The translations under genes were made by a program, and so were the position numbers. The notes under the pieces are model-generated. The model was not told the origin of the DNA. It searched no databases and saw nothing but the letters and a program-made list of their open reading frames with translations. A stretch of DNA of 64,000 bases from Laburnicola sp. R22_1 (Eukaryota > Ascomycota > Dothideomycetes > Pleosporales > Didymosphaeriaceae): positions 186,001 to 250,000 of the forward strand of contig JACONQ010000009.1 in the NCBI GenBank assembly GCA_014281115.1. The letters run 5' to 3'. This document shows, piece by piece, positions 54,181 to 64,000 of the stretch (within the stretch, counting starts at the first letter, position 1; every line of letters starts with the position of its first letter).

Positions 54181-55410
54181 ACCCTAGCTTGGCAGTCCGT
54201 GCAACGCGTCACTCCATGCAACACCCCGCCATGCAACACCCCAACTTTAACGCGCCATGTCTCCACCAATATGGATCCAATTGAGGCTGCGATAGCAGCA
54301 ATCGAATCGCGAGAGCCAGGAGAATCTTTCTCATATAGACAGGTTGCAAAGGATCACAGTGTTGTAACTTCTACACTAACGCGTCGGCACCAAGGCGTCA
54401 CACAAGCAGGTGCAGCTGCCAACTCCGCGCGTCGAAATATCAGCCAACAACAAGAAGTAGAGCTTCTACGATATATCAAACAGCTCACCAAACGTGGCCT
54501 TCCTCCTACAAGGCAGATGATACAGAGCTTTGCTTCACATATAGCTAAAAAGCAGATCTCAATATCCTGGGTTGATTGCTTTGTACGGCGGAACAAGGAA
54601 TCCTTAATATCTCAATAGACAGCTGGCATCAACAACAATCGCCACAAAGCTAATTCTCCAGCTAAATATAAGCTCTACTTCGAGCTCTTGCAGCGTAAGA
54701 TCGAACAATATCAGATCGAGGCTCGAGATACGTACAATATGGACGAGAAAGGCTTCCTGCTCGGCATCACCTCCCGCTCCAAAAGGATCTTCAATAGGCC
54801 TCCATACGAGGCCAAAGCTGTGAGGCAAGCAATACAAAATAGCAGCCGTAAGTGGATATTAATTATAGCTTGTATATGCGCCGACGGATCTGCCTTAGCC
54901 CCAGGTCTCATCTATCAGGCCAGCTCTATCAACATACAATCAAGCTGGGCCAAGGATATCAATCCTAAACACCATCAGGCCTTTATCACGGTATTAGAAT
55001 CTGGCTGGAGCAATAATCAGATTGGTCTTGCATGGCTGCAACAGGTGTTTAATTGGCTCACAAAGCCAAAATCTGGACGATCGTATCGGCTATTAATCCT
55101 TGATGGCCATAGATCTTATATCATAATAGACTTTATTAACTTTTGTGATCGCAATAGGATCCTGCTAGCCATATATCCGCCTCATTCTACGCATACGTTG
55201 CAGCCTCTTAATATCTGCGTCTTCAAGCCTCTATTAACAGCATATTCAAACGAGCTATCAGCCTTCATAAAAAACAGTCAGGGACTGGCCTTAATCGCTA
55301 AGAGAGATTTCTTTAGCCTATTCTAGCAGGCCTGGGTTAATACAATAAGGCAGCCATTAATCCTCCAGGCCTTTGAAGCTACAGGCATCTCCCCGCTCAA
55401 TCCAACAACT

Positions 55411-55469
55411 ATACTCAATAGATTTGATCAGTCTCAACTATACTCAATAGATTTGATCAGTCTCAACTA
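55411..55469. repeat. 29-bp tandem duplication inside element A
   Basis: The segment CAACTATACTCAATAGATTT with its continuation GATCAGTCT is present twice in direct succession. Twenty-nine is not a multiple of three, so it shifts the transposase frame. Confidence 0.8.
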
Positions 55470-56375
55470 TCTGAGCAAGGATCACGAGAAAGCTCAACCT
55501 CAGTACTCAGTGCTTCAGATTGGAGAAAGATCGATAGGCTACTAAGGGCCGCTGTGGATACAGGCGGAGATAATAAGGCCAAGAAGCTCAGTCGAACTGT
55601 ACACCATAAGCTCGGCCATATAGTGTTCGGCCACATATAGTGATCGGCCACCCCACCACAACGCGTTACTCACTTTTTGATCATCTATACTCTCAACACC
55701 ACGCGTTCAAAATGGATCCTCGTGAACTAGCAATACAATCTGCTATTAGCGATCTTAATTCTGGTGTTTATACAAGCCAACGGAAGGCTGCTAAGGCCTG
55801 GGGCGTGCCCCGATCAACTCTCCAAGAGCGCATCAACGGTCGCCAACCCAACGCGATAGCTCACTCCAACCAACAGCGATTGACTCCGGAGCAAGAGCGC
55901 TTTCTAGTAGAGTGGATACTAGAAGAGGACTCACGCGCACAACCTCCATCTCATCCCCGTGTGCGAGAGATGGCCACCCGAATCCTGCACATGAACGGTG
56001 ACCACGAGCCTCTGGGGCAACTATAGGTACCCCATTTCATCACACGCAACCCACGCGTCGCCTCTATCGTCGGCCGAACAATCGAGAGTGCAAGGACTAC
56101 TGCAGCCAGTCAAGACACTATACAAGCCTTTCTTGAGCTGTTTGAGCGGACAAGAATAGAGCTGGGCATACAGTATAAAGACATGTGGAATATAGATAAG
56201 ACTAGGTGCGCACTAGGGGTATGTACAAACTCCCAGGTCGTTGCCAGTTCATCAAAGAAGAAGGCTTATATCAAATCCCCAGAGGATCGCGAGTGGGTAT
56301 CAATCATTGAGACCATCTCAGCTGTCGGCGTCAAGCTTCAATGCCTAGTCATCTTTAAGGGCAAGCATCTACAGT

Positions 56376-56544
56376 TGTAAGCAGTTGGGTAGTATGTGTA
56401 GAAAGTGTATATCGTAGAAGTATCTGTGTTCAGATGTGTATATGCCTGTGTATCGTACATGGAGTGATCAGAGGCTCGTATATAGTAGGCGAGCTAACTC
56501 ATAAGACTAATGTCGTCATGTGACATAGCTCTAGGCTGCTTACA
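56376..56544 (-). repeat. Copia 3' LTR (left)
   Basis: 169 bp, begins TGTAAGCAGTTGGG and ends GCTGCTTACA. It differs from the other LTR at three positions, all G/A, which points to recent insertion plus RIP rather than long neutral decay. Confidence 0.95.
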
Positions 56545-59500
56545 CACCCCCTTCAGGTTCGAACGCATGTTTGAAGCTGATGTTGGCTATAGGTCCCCCT
56601 CTACCTTTGTGTGGCAGCTGCATTTAGGTTAAGAACTAGTCTCTGTATTGGTGCAGTCCCAGGTAGGTAGCCGTCCGCCGTCGCAGTGTTGGTGGACCTC
56701 GCTCTATACTACAGGCGTCCCTAATAGTAGGACGTCTCCCAGAGCCAGTATTGAGATCCTTATTGCTTCGCGTTCTGTGCTAAGGTTGATAAGCCTTATA
56801 GGTGGAGCTTAATACATAATGCGAGCATGTTTGCTCTATGTATAAAGGTAAAATACAGCGTAAAGCTAAGTACATAATAGAGCTGAGTAAAGTGTAGGGG
56901 TACAGCGTAGAGCTGTGTACAGGATAGAGCTTAGTAAATATATAGCCTTGTTAAACCTGTAAAAACCACATAGGAGAAACCAGGAAGAGTACTATACTGT
57001 AGGGAAGCTCATTTAGAAGGAAATGGTTAAAAATAAAGAAGAGAAACCCAGTTTTCGTGCTTCTGCCTAGGTAGCAGCTTAGTGAGGCCGTCAGCTAGTT
57101 GACAGCTTGTCTGGATGTATAAGAGGTTAATGTTGTTGGATTGAGCTTCTTGGCGTAGCCAGTGATAATGGATATCGACGTGCCGTACAGTAGTCTTAAG
57201 ACGAGGCGTAGTAGAGGTGAGAAGCCGGATAGTCTGCTAATTGTCACAGTATAGAAGGCGTTCATGATCTGGATCAAAGCCAATTTGTTTAAAGACTCTC
57301 CACCACCAGATTAGTTCAGTGCCTGCAGACAATGCAGCGACCAGCTCTGCTTCTATAGTGGACTTAGTGATACAGCGTTGGAGTGTTGCTTTCTAGTCTA
57401 TAGGTCCGCCAAATAGGAAGAAGATGTAGCCTTGTGAGCTCTTGCGTGTGATCTTATCATCGGCGTACGACGCATCTGTTGCTCTAAAGAACTCAGGCTG
57501 AGTCTAGTCAGCTATATAGACTGATTCGTTTGAGATAGAGGCTGTGTAGTAGAGAGCTCGATCTTTGGTGCCTAGCAGGTAGGCGATTGTCTGGTAGGCT
57601 ACGTTGAGATGACGTAAAGATGGATTTGTGAGAAACTTAGCTAGTTTAGAATGAGCTTTCGAGATATTAGGTTGGGTAGCTCTAGCTGCGTAGCCTATAG
57701 AGCCTACAAGCTGGGCATATCTGTGCTTAGTAAAGTTATTTGCCTGATCCTTAGATGGTAATAGCTCTTCTAGAGGTAGTGGGGTAGCTGGTAACTTCGT
57801 GTATGGCTTTGGTGAAGGATACTTCTGTGCCAGCTTCTTGATATATAAAGCTTGTGATAGCCAGATAGAGCCATTCTTACAGTCTCTATGCGTTTGAATG
57901 CCACAGAACGTTTAAAGCTCTCCTAGAGATTAAATCTCATATCGGCGCAGGAGCTTCTGCTCGAATTTATGTAGTGCAGCCTTGTGGGCTAGTAGGCAGA
58001 GTACGACAATGTCATCCACATAGAAGAAGACTAGAAGCTTGTCATTCTTCCATAGACAAGGAACGTCTTTGACTTCGCGTAGGCCTAGCTTAGTGAGCGT
58101 CTTAATGAGCTCTTAATACCAGAGTAGTGGTGAGGTCTTTAGGCTGTATAGAGCTTGACGTAGTCTCTATAGATAGTTAGGGTTAGAGAATCCTTCTAGT
58201 GAGTAACAATAGACTAGTGTTACGAGCTGAGTGTTTGTGAATGCGTTGACAGCATCATATTAACGGATTTCCATATTAAAGTAGGCAGCTATAGCAACTA
58301 GAGCTCGGAATATTCGAACCGCTAGAGTGGCTGCGTAGGTATCCTCGGTAGTCGCCTGTAGATCGCCTCGTACGCAGATACGGGCCTTATATTTTGTAAG
58401 GTAGCTTTAATCATCAAGCTTGTACTTAAAGACCCACATTAATGGGAGGACCTCTTGGTCTTGCGGGTTGAACTCCTACTAGGTAATCCTCTCATACGTG
58501 CCTTTTTGCTTCACGTTGCTAATTTCTTGTTTCATAGCCTGGAGGAAGCCTTCCCTATGTGGAGATGGCATTTTCATCACATCTCTATAGAGACGCGGCT
58601 CAGGAGGTAGCTCGGTGTAGTGAAATCGTGTTTTTAATGCTGTAGCTAAGGCTGCTACGTATGCTGACTAGTATGTGCTAATAAAGAAGCTGCTACTCTT
58701 CTAAGATGGCTTTCTAGATTTTGTTGACCCTTTAGGTAGTATGTGAGACTAATAAAGGTTGCTATTAATTAGTTCTCGATTCTCTGCTTAGTTCGAGTCT
58801 GTTCGTGAGACAGAATCTAATGTTTCACGTTTGCGCTTCTTTGAAGATGTGGATAGCGGCAGTGAGCTAGTTGGTGTAGCTGATAGTGAGCATGGTGAGT
58901 TGTTATGAGGTGAGCCCCGTGAGCTGCTGTGAACCTTAGTAGTCTCTGTTCGACTCGGTGTTGGAAGCTGCTGATAGTGACTTCTTGTCTGGTGTTGGGT
59001 TGTTGTTACTCTTTGCGTCAATTGGCTTTGCTCTGTAATAGTAGCAGTCTGGCTAGACTAGTCTAGATCTGATGTGAGCTCGTCTTTAGATAAATCTTCT
59101 ATAGAGCTGTCTTGGCTGCGTATTAAAGGTAGTTGATACTTGTGGGCGAATTGCTCTAGCTCAGAGCCTTGTAGGAGCGGATCTGCTTCATCGTGTGGTT
59201 GATAGAAGAGGTCTTCTTAGAAGGTAACGTCTCTCACACGAATGACTTTGCCTCCATAAGCTCGGCTTCTCGCCTTGGGCATCCAGATTCGGTAGATGTT
59301 TAACAAGTTGTAGCCAACTAGGTATCCTACTAAAGCTTAAGGACTAAGCTTGTCTGTTCGTGGTATCTGCTTGCGCAGTGCGTATGCTTGGCAGCCATAG
59401 ACGCGTAGGTGAGCAATTGACAGTTTCTTGCTGTAGGCAATTTCGAATGGTGTTTTCCAGCCTAGTAATCGCGTGGGTGTGCGATTGAGCAGGTATGCTG

Positions 59501-61846
59501 CTGTGGGGTAGATCTTAGAGCCAAGTGCTAGAGGTAGGTTTGAGGTGATCCTTATTAAACGACTTCTCTTAATGAGACTCCTGCCTAAGCGCTCTGCTGA
59601 GCCGTTCTGCTCTTTAGTGTGTGGAGCTCTAATCTGTAGCTTAATGCCTTCTTTCTAATAGTAGTCTCTAGCAGAGTCGTCTGCCAGGCCATATCCTCGC
59701 TCATCGTTAGCAATGAGAAAGGTGACAGTTGTGTTAAATTCTCGTTTGATCGTTCGATCTAGTTGTCTAATAATAGATAGTAGCGTAGGCTTGTCTCGTC
59801 TAGGTATTGTGTAGACGAAATGGAACTTTAAGAATAGGTCAAACCTGTAGAAGATATATTAATCACTGTTGTAGGCTCTTATGTTAAGCTTAATTAGGTC
59901 AATAGCGATAGTTTTAAAGGCTTAGGTTGCCCCTATCTTATAGCCTATTTGACGCGAGATAATCTGATGTGCTTTACTTTGTAGGCATTCTTCGCAGTTA
60001 ACTGTTTAAGGAGCAGTTCCAGTAGCTGGCTATATGCCTGTTACGTGACTTGACAGTTGGTCGATCGCATTATTACTTAGATGTCCCATAAGGACATAGA
60101 GCTAGGCCTTGCTTAGCGATCTTAATTTAGGCGGTAGGGCTGAGTACTGTGGCCGATGTTGATGGGTAGCGAATGTTTGAAGCTGAGTAGATTGGGTAGA
60201 TGGAGGATTAGTTCGATGGACTACTAGCCAGTGACCACCTAGCCTAGTGAGGCTAGCAATGTCTTCAACTCGTGACCCTAATAAGTTGGACCGATATAGA
60301 GTGTTTCTTCCTAAGTCGAAATGGACGTTTGACAATAATAGTTGGGCTAGAGAGACTAGGCTTGTAAAGAAGCTTGGTATTAAGGCGACGCGCTTGAGCT
60401 TTGTCTTTCTCTGTCCTTGAGGCGTTAATAGGAGTATCTTAACTTCTCCCCATGCCTGAATAGCCATCTCTGTGCCTCCTGCGAGGACAACATCGTCTGG
60501 CGATGCAGGAGCCTTCCATTAGAACTTAGTAGGATTGTTGCAGATGTGGATATCAGTGGCTAGATCTAGCGTCCATAAGTGGAGGAGCGGGAAGTGTTGT
60601 AGCGTTGGCCCGTTATTGAATGCCGATAAGTAGATAGCGTAGGCTTTATGGGGAAGGTCGGCTGCAGGTGCATTGCCTGCGTCGATTTCTATCGAATTAG
60701 GTTCTAACCCATGGCTCCCTTGAACCCTACGCTTCTTATAGCGCTAATTCTTTTCCCGAATCTTGTTTAGTATGCCTTTCGTATCCTTGGCTTCGTATTT
60801 AACTATCTTCTTGGCTTTTTTAGGGTTTTCGACGAATCCTCCTCTGCGCTGTGAGGTGTCGATGTACGGACACTGTCCCCAATAGTGTAGATTCCCACAG
60901 AGACATGGCTTTGATGGCTTTGATGGCTTGTTCTGATAAGGTCTCTTTCTGTTGTTTTGTCTATATGGAGACTCCTCTTGATTCAATGTAGCTGCAAATG
61001 CTTCGCCTTGGATAGTTGATTTTGTTGCGGTCGTACGATAGTAGCGCAGGTATCCTGCTAGTAGTTCAGGTAGTGTTGGCTGGATAGAGTCGCTATCTGA
61101 GGCAGTTGAGATAGTTTCCGCGTTGAATACTGTGATGGCGATAGTAGCAGCGTAGCCAGGGTCGATCTGCCTGATAGCTCGAATGAGGTCCTTGTGAGGT
61201 CGGTAGCCATGCGTCTCTAGTAGCTTGAGTTGTTTGGCCCTGTTGTAGGCAGCAAGAAAGGTGCTACACTACTCCTCTAGATTCTCTCTACAAGCATGCA
61301 GTACTTTAGCAGTATTGTAGGCTTTCTAGACCTGATATTCTTGATTAGCTGTTTTAGGGCTGTAGAGCTCCTGTAGCATCTTGAGCTAATCGTGGAGGGA
61401 CTTTTAGTCCTTAATTTGATAGACTAGGTCCTAAGTAATAGTGTTAGCTACGTGCGCTTCAATTTGGCCAATCTTATCTTTAGTTCGTCTATATTCCTTA
61501 AGCTCCCTATAGTAGAGACTTATTTCCTGATTGTACTGCGCTCGAGCTTTAGTAGTAGGTTCTGTCGCTGGCGATCCGTCTTTATTGACAGTTTGAAGCT
61601 GGGCAGGTTGCTGAGGCTTGCTGAGCGTTGATAGGGGTGACAGATCTGGATTAATATATCCCCATACGTCTTTAGCCTCTGCGAGCCTTTTAACAGTATA
61701 GATCTATAGTTCCCAGTTGTGTGGACCGTGAAGGATGATTGAAGAGCTGGCCTTTAACATGGCAAGATAGAGTAGGCTCGATTAACAGATAGGTAGGTAG
61801 GGAGTCAATGTATGTATATAAGTGCGGATTAGGCCGGGCTCATAAC

Positions 61847-62015
61847 TGTAAGCAGTTAGGTAGTATGTGTAGAAAGTGTATATCGTAGAAGTATCTGTGT
61901 TCAGATGTGTATATGCCTGTGTATCGTACATGGAGTGATCAGAGGCTCGTATATAGTAGGCGAGCTGACTCATGAGACTAATGTCGTCATGTGACATAGC
62001 TCTAGGCTGCTTACA
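61847..62015 (-). repeat. Copia 5' LTR (right)
   Basis: 169 bp, begins TGTAAGCAGTTAGG and ends GCTGCTTACA. It is the upstream LTR for the leftward-reading element. Confidence 0.95.
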
Positions 62016-63180
62016 ACAGTCAACGTGGTTTCCAGCACAAGGCACACCAGATTGGCTCTACACAACGTCAGAGAATGGATGGACGTCAAACTCAATTGGC
62101 TATAAATAGTTGCAGCGTATTTTCATGCCAAATACTTCACCATCTAACAGTGGCTGGCGGCTCCTCCTTCTTGACGGCCATGGCTCCCACATCCCTATTA
62201 ACTTTATGTGGCTCTGCAAGGTCAACAAGATCCACCTCTTGTATCTTCCAGCTCACTCCTCACACCTGCTTCAGCCGTTGGATCTTGCTCCTTTCTCGGT
62301 ACTCAAATCCAAGTACCGTGGTGAGATACGAGCTCTCTCAGCCCTTAATAACACAGCACCTATCAAAAAAGAGCGCTTCGTTATATCATACAACAAAGCT
62401 AGAGAAGAAGGACTCTCAGAGCGAGTTATCCGAGCCGGCTGGAGGGCTGCAGGGCTCTGCCCATACAACCCAGACCTTGTGCTGCTCTCATCTCAAGTAA
62501 CTGACCGGCCAGTCACCCCTCCAGCGAGCAGTCAGGGGCTAGTAACTGCAGATCAAGTCTTCAACACCCCTCGGAGCTCACAGGCTCTATATAAGGCTCA
62601 ACAACAGCTGCTGTTGTCAGAATCTCTCTCACGAAGCACCCGCATAGTGCTTGGCAAGGCAGGCAAGGCTATTGCAGAAGCCAACACCAGGGCAGCCCAA
62701 CTTAAGGCTGAAAATCAACGACTCAAATATCAACTAGATAGTGCTAAGATCACCCGCGTCAGAAAGCGCGTTCAAGTTAATCCAAATAAGCGCTTCAGTA
62801 ATGTTGAGGCTATAAAGGCTGCTATTGACCGAGCAGCTGCTTTACAGGCTCAACAGGCAAGTAGTTCACTAGAGAAAGAAGCTCAAAAAGCAGCAGCAGC
62901 AATAGCAGCACTTGAACTTAGTTCTATGTGTACTAAATGGCAATTGTAATTGTTGTTGTTGAGAAATCGCGACTCCAAACTGTGTGGCTGCTTTGGGTGG
63001 GGTGGCCGATCACTATATGTGGCCGACCACTATATGGCCGAGCTTATCTCTGTACAGAAACAGCTTTTAGAGCATGAAAACAATAGCCTCCGCAAGGCCC
63101 TATCAATACAGAAGAAGCGCTCAAAGCGAGGCAGGCCTTTACCTCTTAATCGGCCAGATAAGTATCATACCGAGGTGGAC

Positions 63181-64000
63181 GGTCGAATGAGCCCGACGGC
63201 CGAATGAGCCACCCCACCACGACAACACCTCAACTTCAACACGCGATAACTCTACCACTATGAGCTCGATTGAGGCTGCGATTGCAGCGATTGAATCGCT
63301 AGGACCTACAGAAAAATTTAGCTATAGACAGATTGCGAGAGATTATGGTTGTAGCCGTGCAACGCTCGCGCGGCGACACCAAGGCATCTCAAGGTCACGC
63401 AGTACAATGGCGGAGAATTAACAAGCTCTTTATCCACAACAGGAACTAGAGCTTCTACACTATATTAAACGTCTTACAAATTAAGGCCTACCACCTACAC
63501 GAGCTATGATACGAAATTTCGCCTTGCAGATTACACAGAAAGAGGTTGGAGTACACTAGGTTGATCGCTTTGTGCACTGACACCTAGACGAGCTTATCTT
63601 AAAATGGACAATGGGCATTGACAATAGTCGCTATAAGGCTAATTTAGGGAGGAAGTATAGCCTCTACTTTAACCTTCTACGCGAGAAGATTAATTAGTAT
63701 TATGTTAAGGCGCGTTATACCTACAATATAGATGAGAAGGGCTTTATACTTGGTGTTGTAGGTTGCTTAAAGAGGATCTTCAGCAGGGCTTTATATAAGG
63801 ATGGGAAGAGGAGGGGTACTATCTAGGATGGCTCTTAAGAGTGGATAACGCTGCTGGCCTGTATCTGCGCTAATGGATCTTACCTTGAGCCCGCTCTCAT
63901 CTATCAGTCAGCCTCAGGATCGATACAGGACTCCTGGCTACAGGCCCTTAATCATGCGACTCATCAGGTTCGAATCTCCTTATCGCCCTCTGGCTGGACG
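63181..64000 (+). mobile_element. pogo/Fot1-like element C (relic, runs off the right edge)
   Basis: The probable left end is at CCGAGGTGGACGGTCGAATG, with a repeated GGTCGAATGAGC/GGCCGAATGAGC motif, close to a TA at the end of AAGTATCATA. The transposase starts at 63260 with MSSIEAAIAAIESLGPTEKF, a close relative of element A. It then carries many stops: a TAA after MAEN, LTN-stop-GLPPT, GVH-stop-VD, FVH-stop-HLD and KIN-stop-YY. YNIDEKGFILG (first catalytic Asp region) is still recognisable at 63720. It is heavily mutated in the CpA-to-TpA sense. Its right half lies beyond the window. Confidence 0.75.

Larger units (their letters stand above)
56376..62015 (-). mobile_element. Copia LTR retrotransposon (inverted), nested in element B
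   Basis: 5640 bp, flanked by a perfect 5-bp target duplication ACAGT (56371-56375 and 62016-62020). It is transcribed leftward. The primer-binding region next to the right LTR reads GTTATGAGCCCGG on the minus strand, like the half initiator-Met tRNA site of copia elements. The purine tract GAAGGGGGTG abuts the left LTR. Minus-strand remnants appear in Copia order: gag with a CLCGNLHYWGQC zinc knuckle (about 60900), GHLSNNAIDQL before integrase (about 60080), reverse transcriptase FYVDDIVVL (about 58000-58030) and RNase H end IQTSCQLADGLTKLLP (about 57065-57120). Many in-frame stops make it defective. Confidence 0.92.
55609..63044 (+). mobile_element. pogo/Fot1-like element B, nested in A and interrupted by Copia
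   Basis: Terminal inverted repeats of 49 bp with one mismatch. Both ends start AGCTCGGCCATATAGTG and continue through TCGGCCACATATAGTGATCG, and the element is flanked by TA at 55607-55608 and 63045-63046. The repeats contain two direct GGCCA(C/T)ATATAGTG motifs. The transposase starts at 55712 (MDPRELAIQSAISDLNSGVY). Its N-terminal half ends at the Copia insertion (56375) and it resumes at 62021, reading GKHLQ-STWFPAQGTPDWLY with the frame restored. The catalytic block LLLLDGHGSHIPINF, AHSSHLLQPLDLAPF and a Lys/Gln-rich C-terminus follow, to a stop at 62949. TAG stops at 56024 and at 62106 (NSIGYK-stop-LQRIF, where Trp is expected) show RIP-like decay. Confidence 0.85.
54200..63180 (+). mobile_element. 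pogo/Fot1-like element A (outermost), interrupted by element B
   Basis: The transposase starts at 54271 (MDPIEAAIAAIESREPGES). It has a helix-turn-helix N-terminus, a CENP-B-like region (TKRGLPPTRQMIQSFASHIA), catalytic motifs YNMDEKGFLLG and LLILDGHRSY, and HTLQPLNICVFKPL. It is cut by TAG stops at CAG/CAA-like positions (after SLISQ, and after FFSLF). At 55608 the frame is interrupted by element B. After removal of B and one TA it continues from 63047, reading KKLSRTVHH-ISVQKQLLEH, then NNSLRKALSIQKKRSKRGRP. The catalytic HRSY and HTLQPLN differ from the usual DGHxSH/LQPLD, so it is decayed. Its right terminus is hidden by element C and may lie outside the window; the ends given are approximate. 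Confidence 0.72.

Noticed and set aside
56550..56565. CAGGTTCGAACGC next to the left LTR as tRNA or PBS
   Set aside because: The retrotransposon reads leftward and its primer-binding site fits the right LTR. Here the purine tract on the minus strand explains the position.
63960..63985. CAGGTTCGAATCTCC, tRNA T-arm-like
   Set aside because: Lies within transposon element C, where the matching part of element A is protein coding. No acceptor stem or anticodon arm fits.
1..64000. CRISPR arrays, rRNA, bacterial-type operons, riboswitches
   Set aside because: None seen. The window is eukaryotic nuclear DNA with spliced genes, and the tandem repeats present have no spacer pattern.

Overview
This is nuclear DNA of a filamentous ascomycete (Pezizomycotina). 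A Dothideomycete-like fungus is likely but inferred. Coding genes carry many short 45-110 bp introns with GTRNGT donors, CTAAC-type branch points and YAG acceptors. The transposons are of fungal type, and they show C-to-T/G-to-A decay that turns Gln or Trp codons into stops, which resembles repeat-induced point mutation (RIP). I rebuilt gene models by joining exons across consensus splice sites and checking reading phase; no alignment or search was run.

Layout, left part. 1-1022 (-) is the 5' part of a conserved low-complexity fungal protein that runs off the left edge. 1635-2600 (+) is a BTB/POZ protein. 2634-4364 (-) is an MFS transporter with a GC-AG intron. 5.4-14.2 kb holds four members of one 2EXR/F-box-like family. 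The third member is split by a hAT-type element whose 8-bp target duplication is still visible. 15872-16462 (+) is an OsmC-like protein. 16819-20967 is a second hAT-type element, with two pogo/Fot1 transposons inside it in inverted orientation.

Middle part. 21.4-21.8 kb holds tandem repeats. A DUF2237-like gene (-) follows, then a TDT-family (Mae1/Ssu1-like) transporter with an in-frame TAG at a position where Trp is expected. Next are the ubiquitin-system WD40-PFU-PUL protein Doa1/Ufd3 (-), a second BTB protein (+), and a long repeat-rich intergenic stretch. These are followed by an MFS sugar porter (-, six exons including a 23-nt one), an AT-rich island with terminal inverted repeats, a 1082-aa protein kinase with a large unassigned C-terminal half (+), a 100-aa single-pass membrane protein (+), an NCS1 purine-cytosine permease (+), and a coiled-coil protein with a Cys-rich tail (+). 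The gene-bearing part ends with an M36 fungalysin (-) interrupted by one in-frame stop and a TauD-like dioxygenase (-).

Right end (54.2-64.0 kb). This is a nested transposon stack. A Copia LTR retrotransposon (56376-62015, with target duplication ACAGT) sits inside pogo element B (55609-63044, 49-bp inverted repeats, TA duplication). Element B sits inside pogo element A, and a third pogo-like relic (C) starts near 63.18 kb. Each removal restores the reading frame of the host element, which fixes the order of events. I see no operon-like or obvious secondary-metabolite cluster. Transport (four transporters), ubiquitin-linked adaptors (BTB, F-box-like, Doa1) and secreted proteolysis are the recurring themes.
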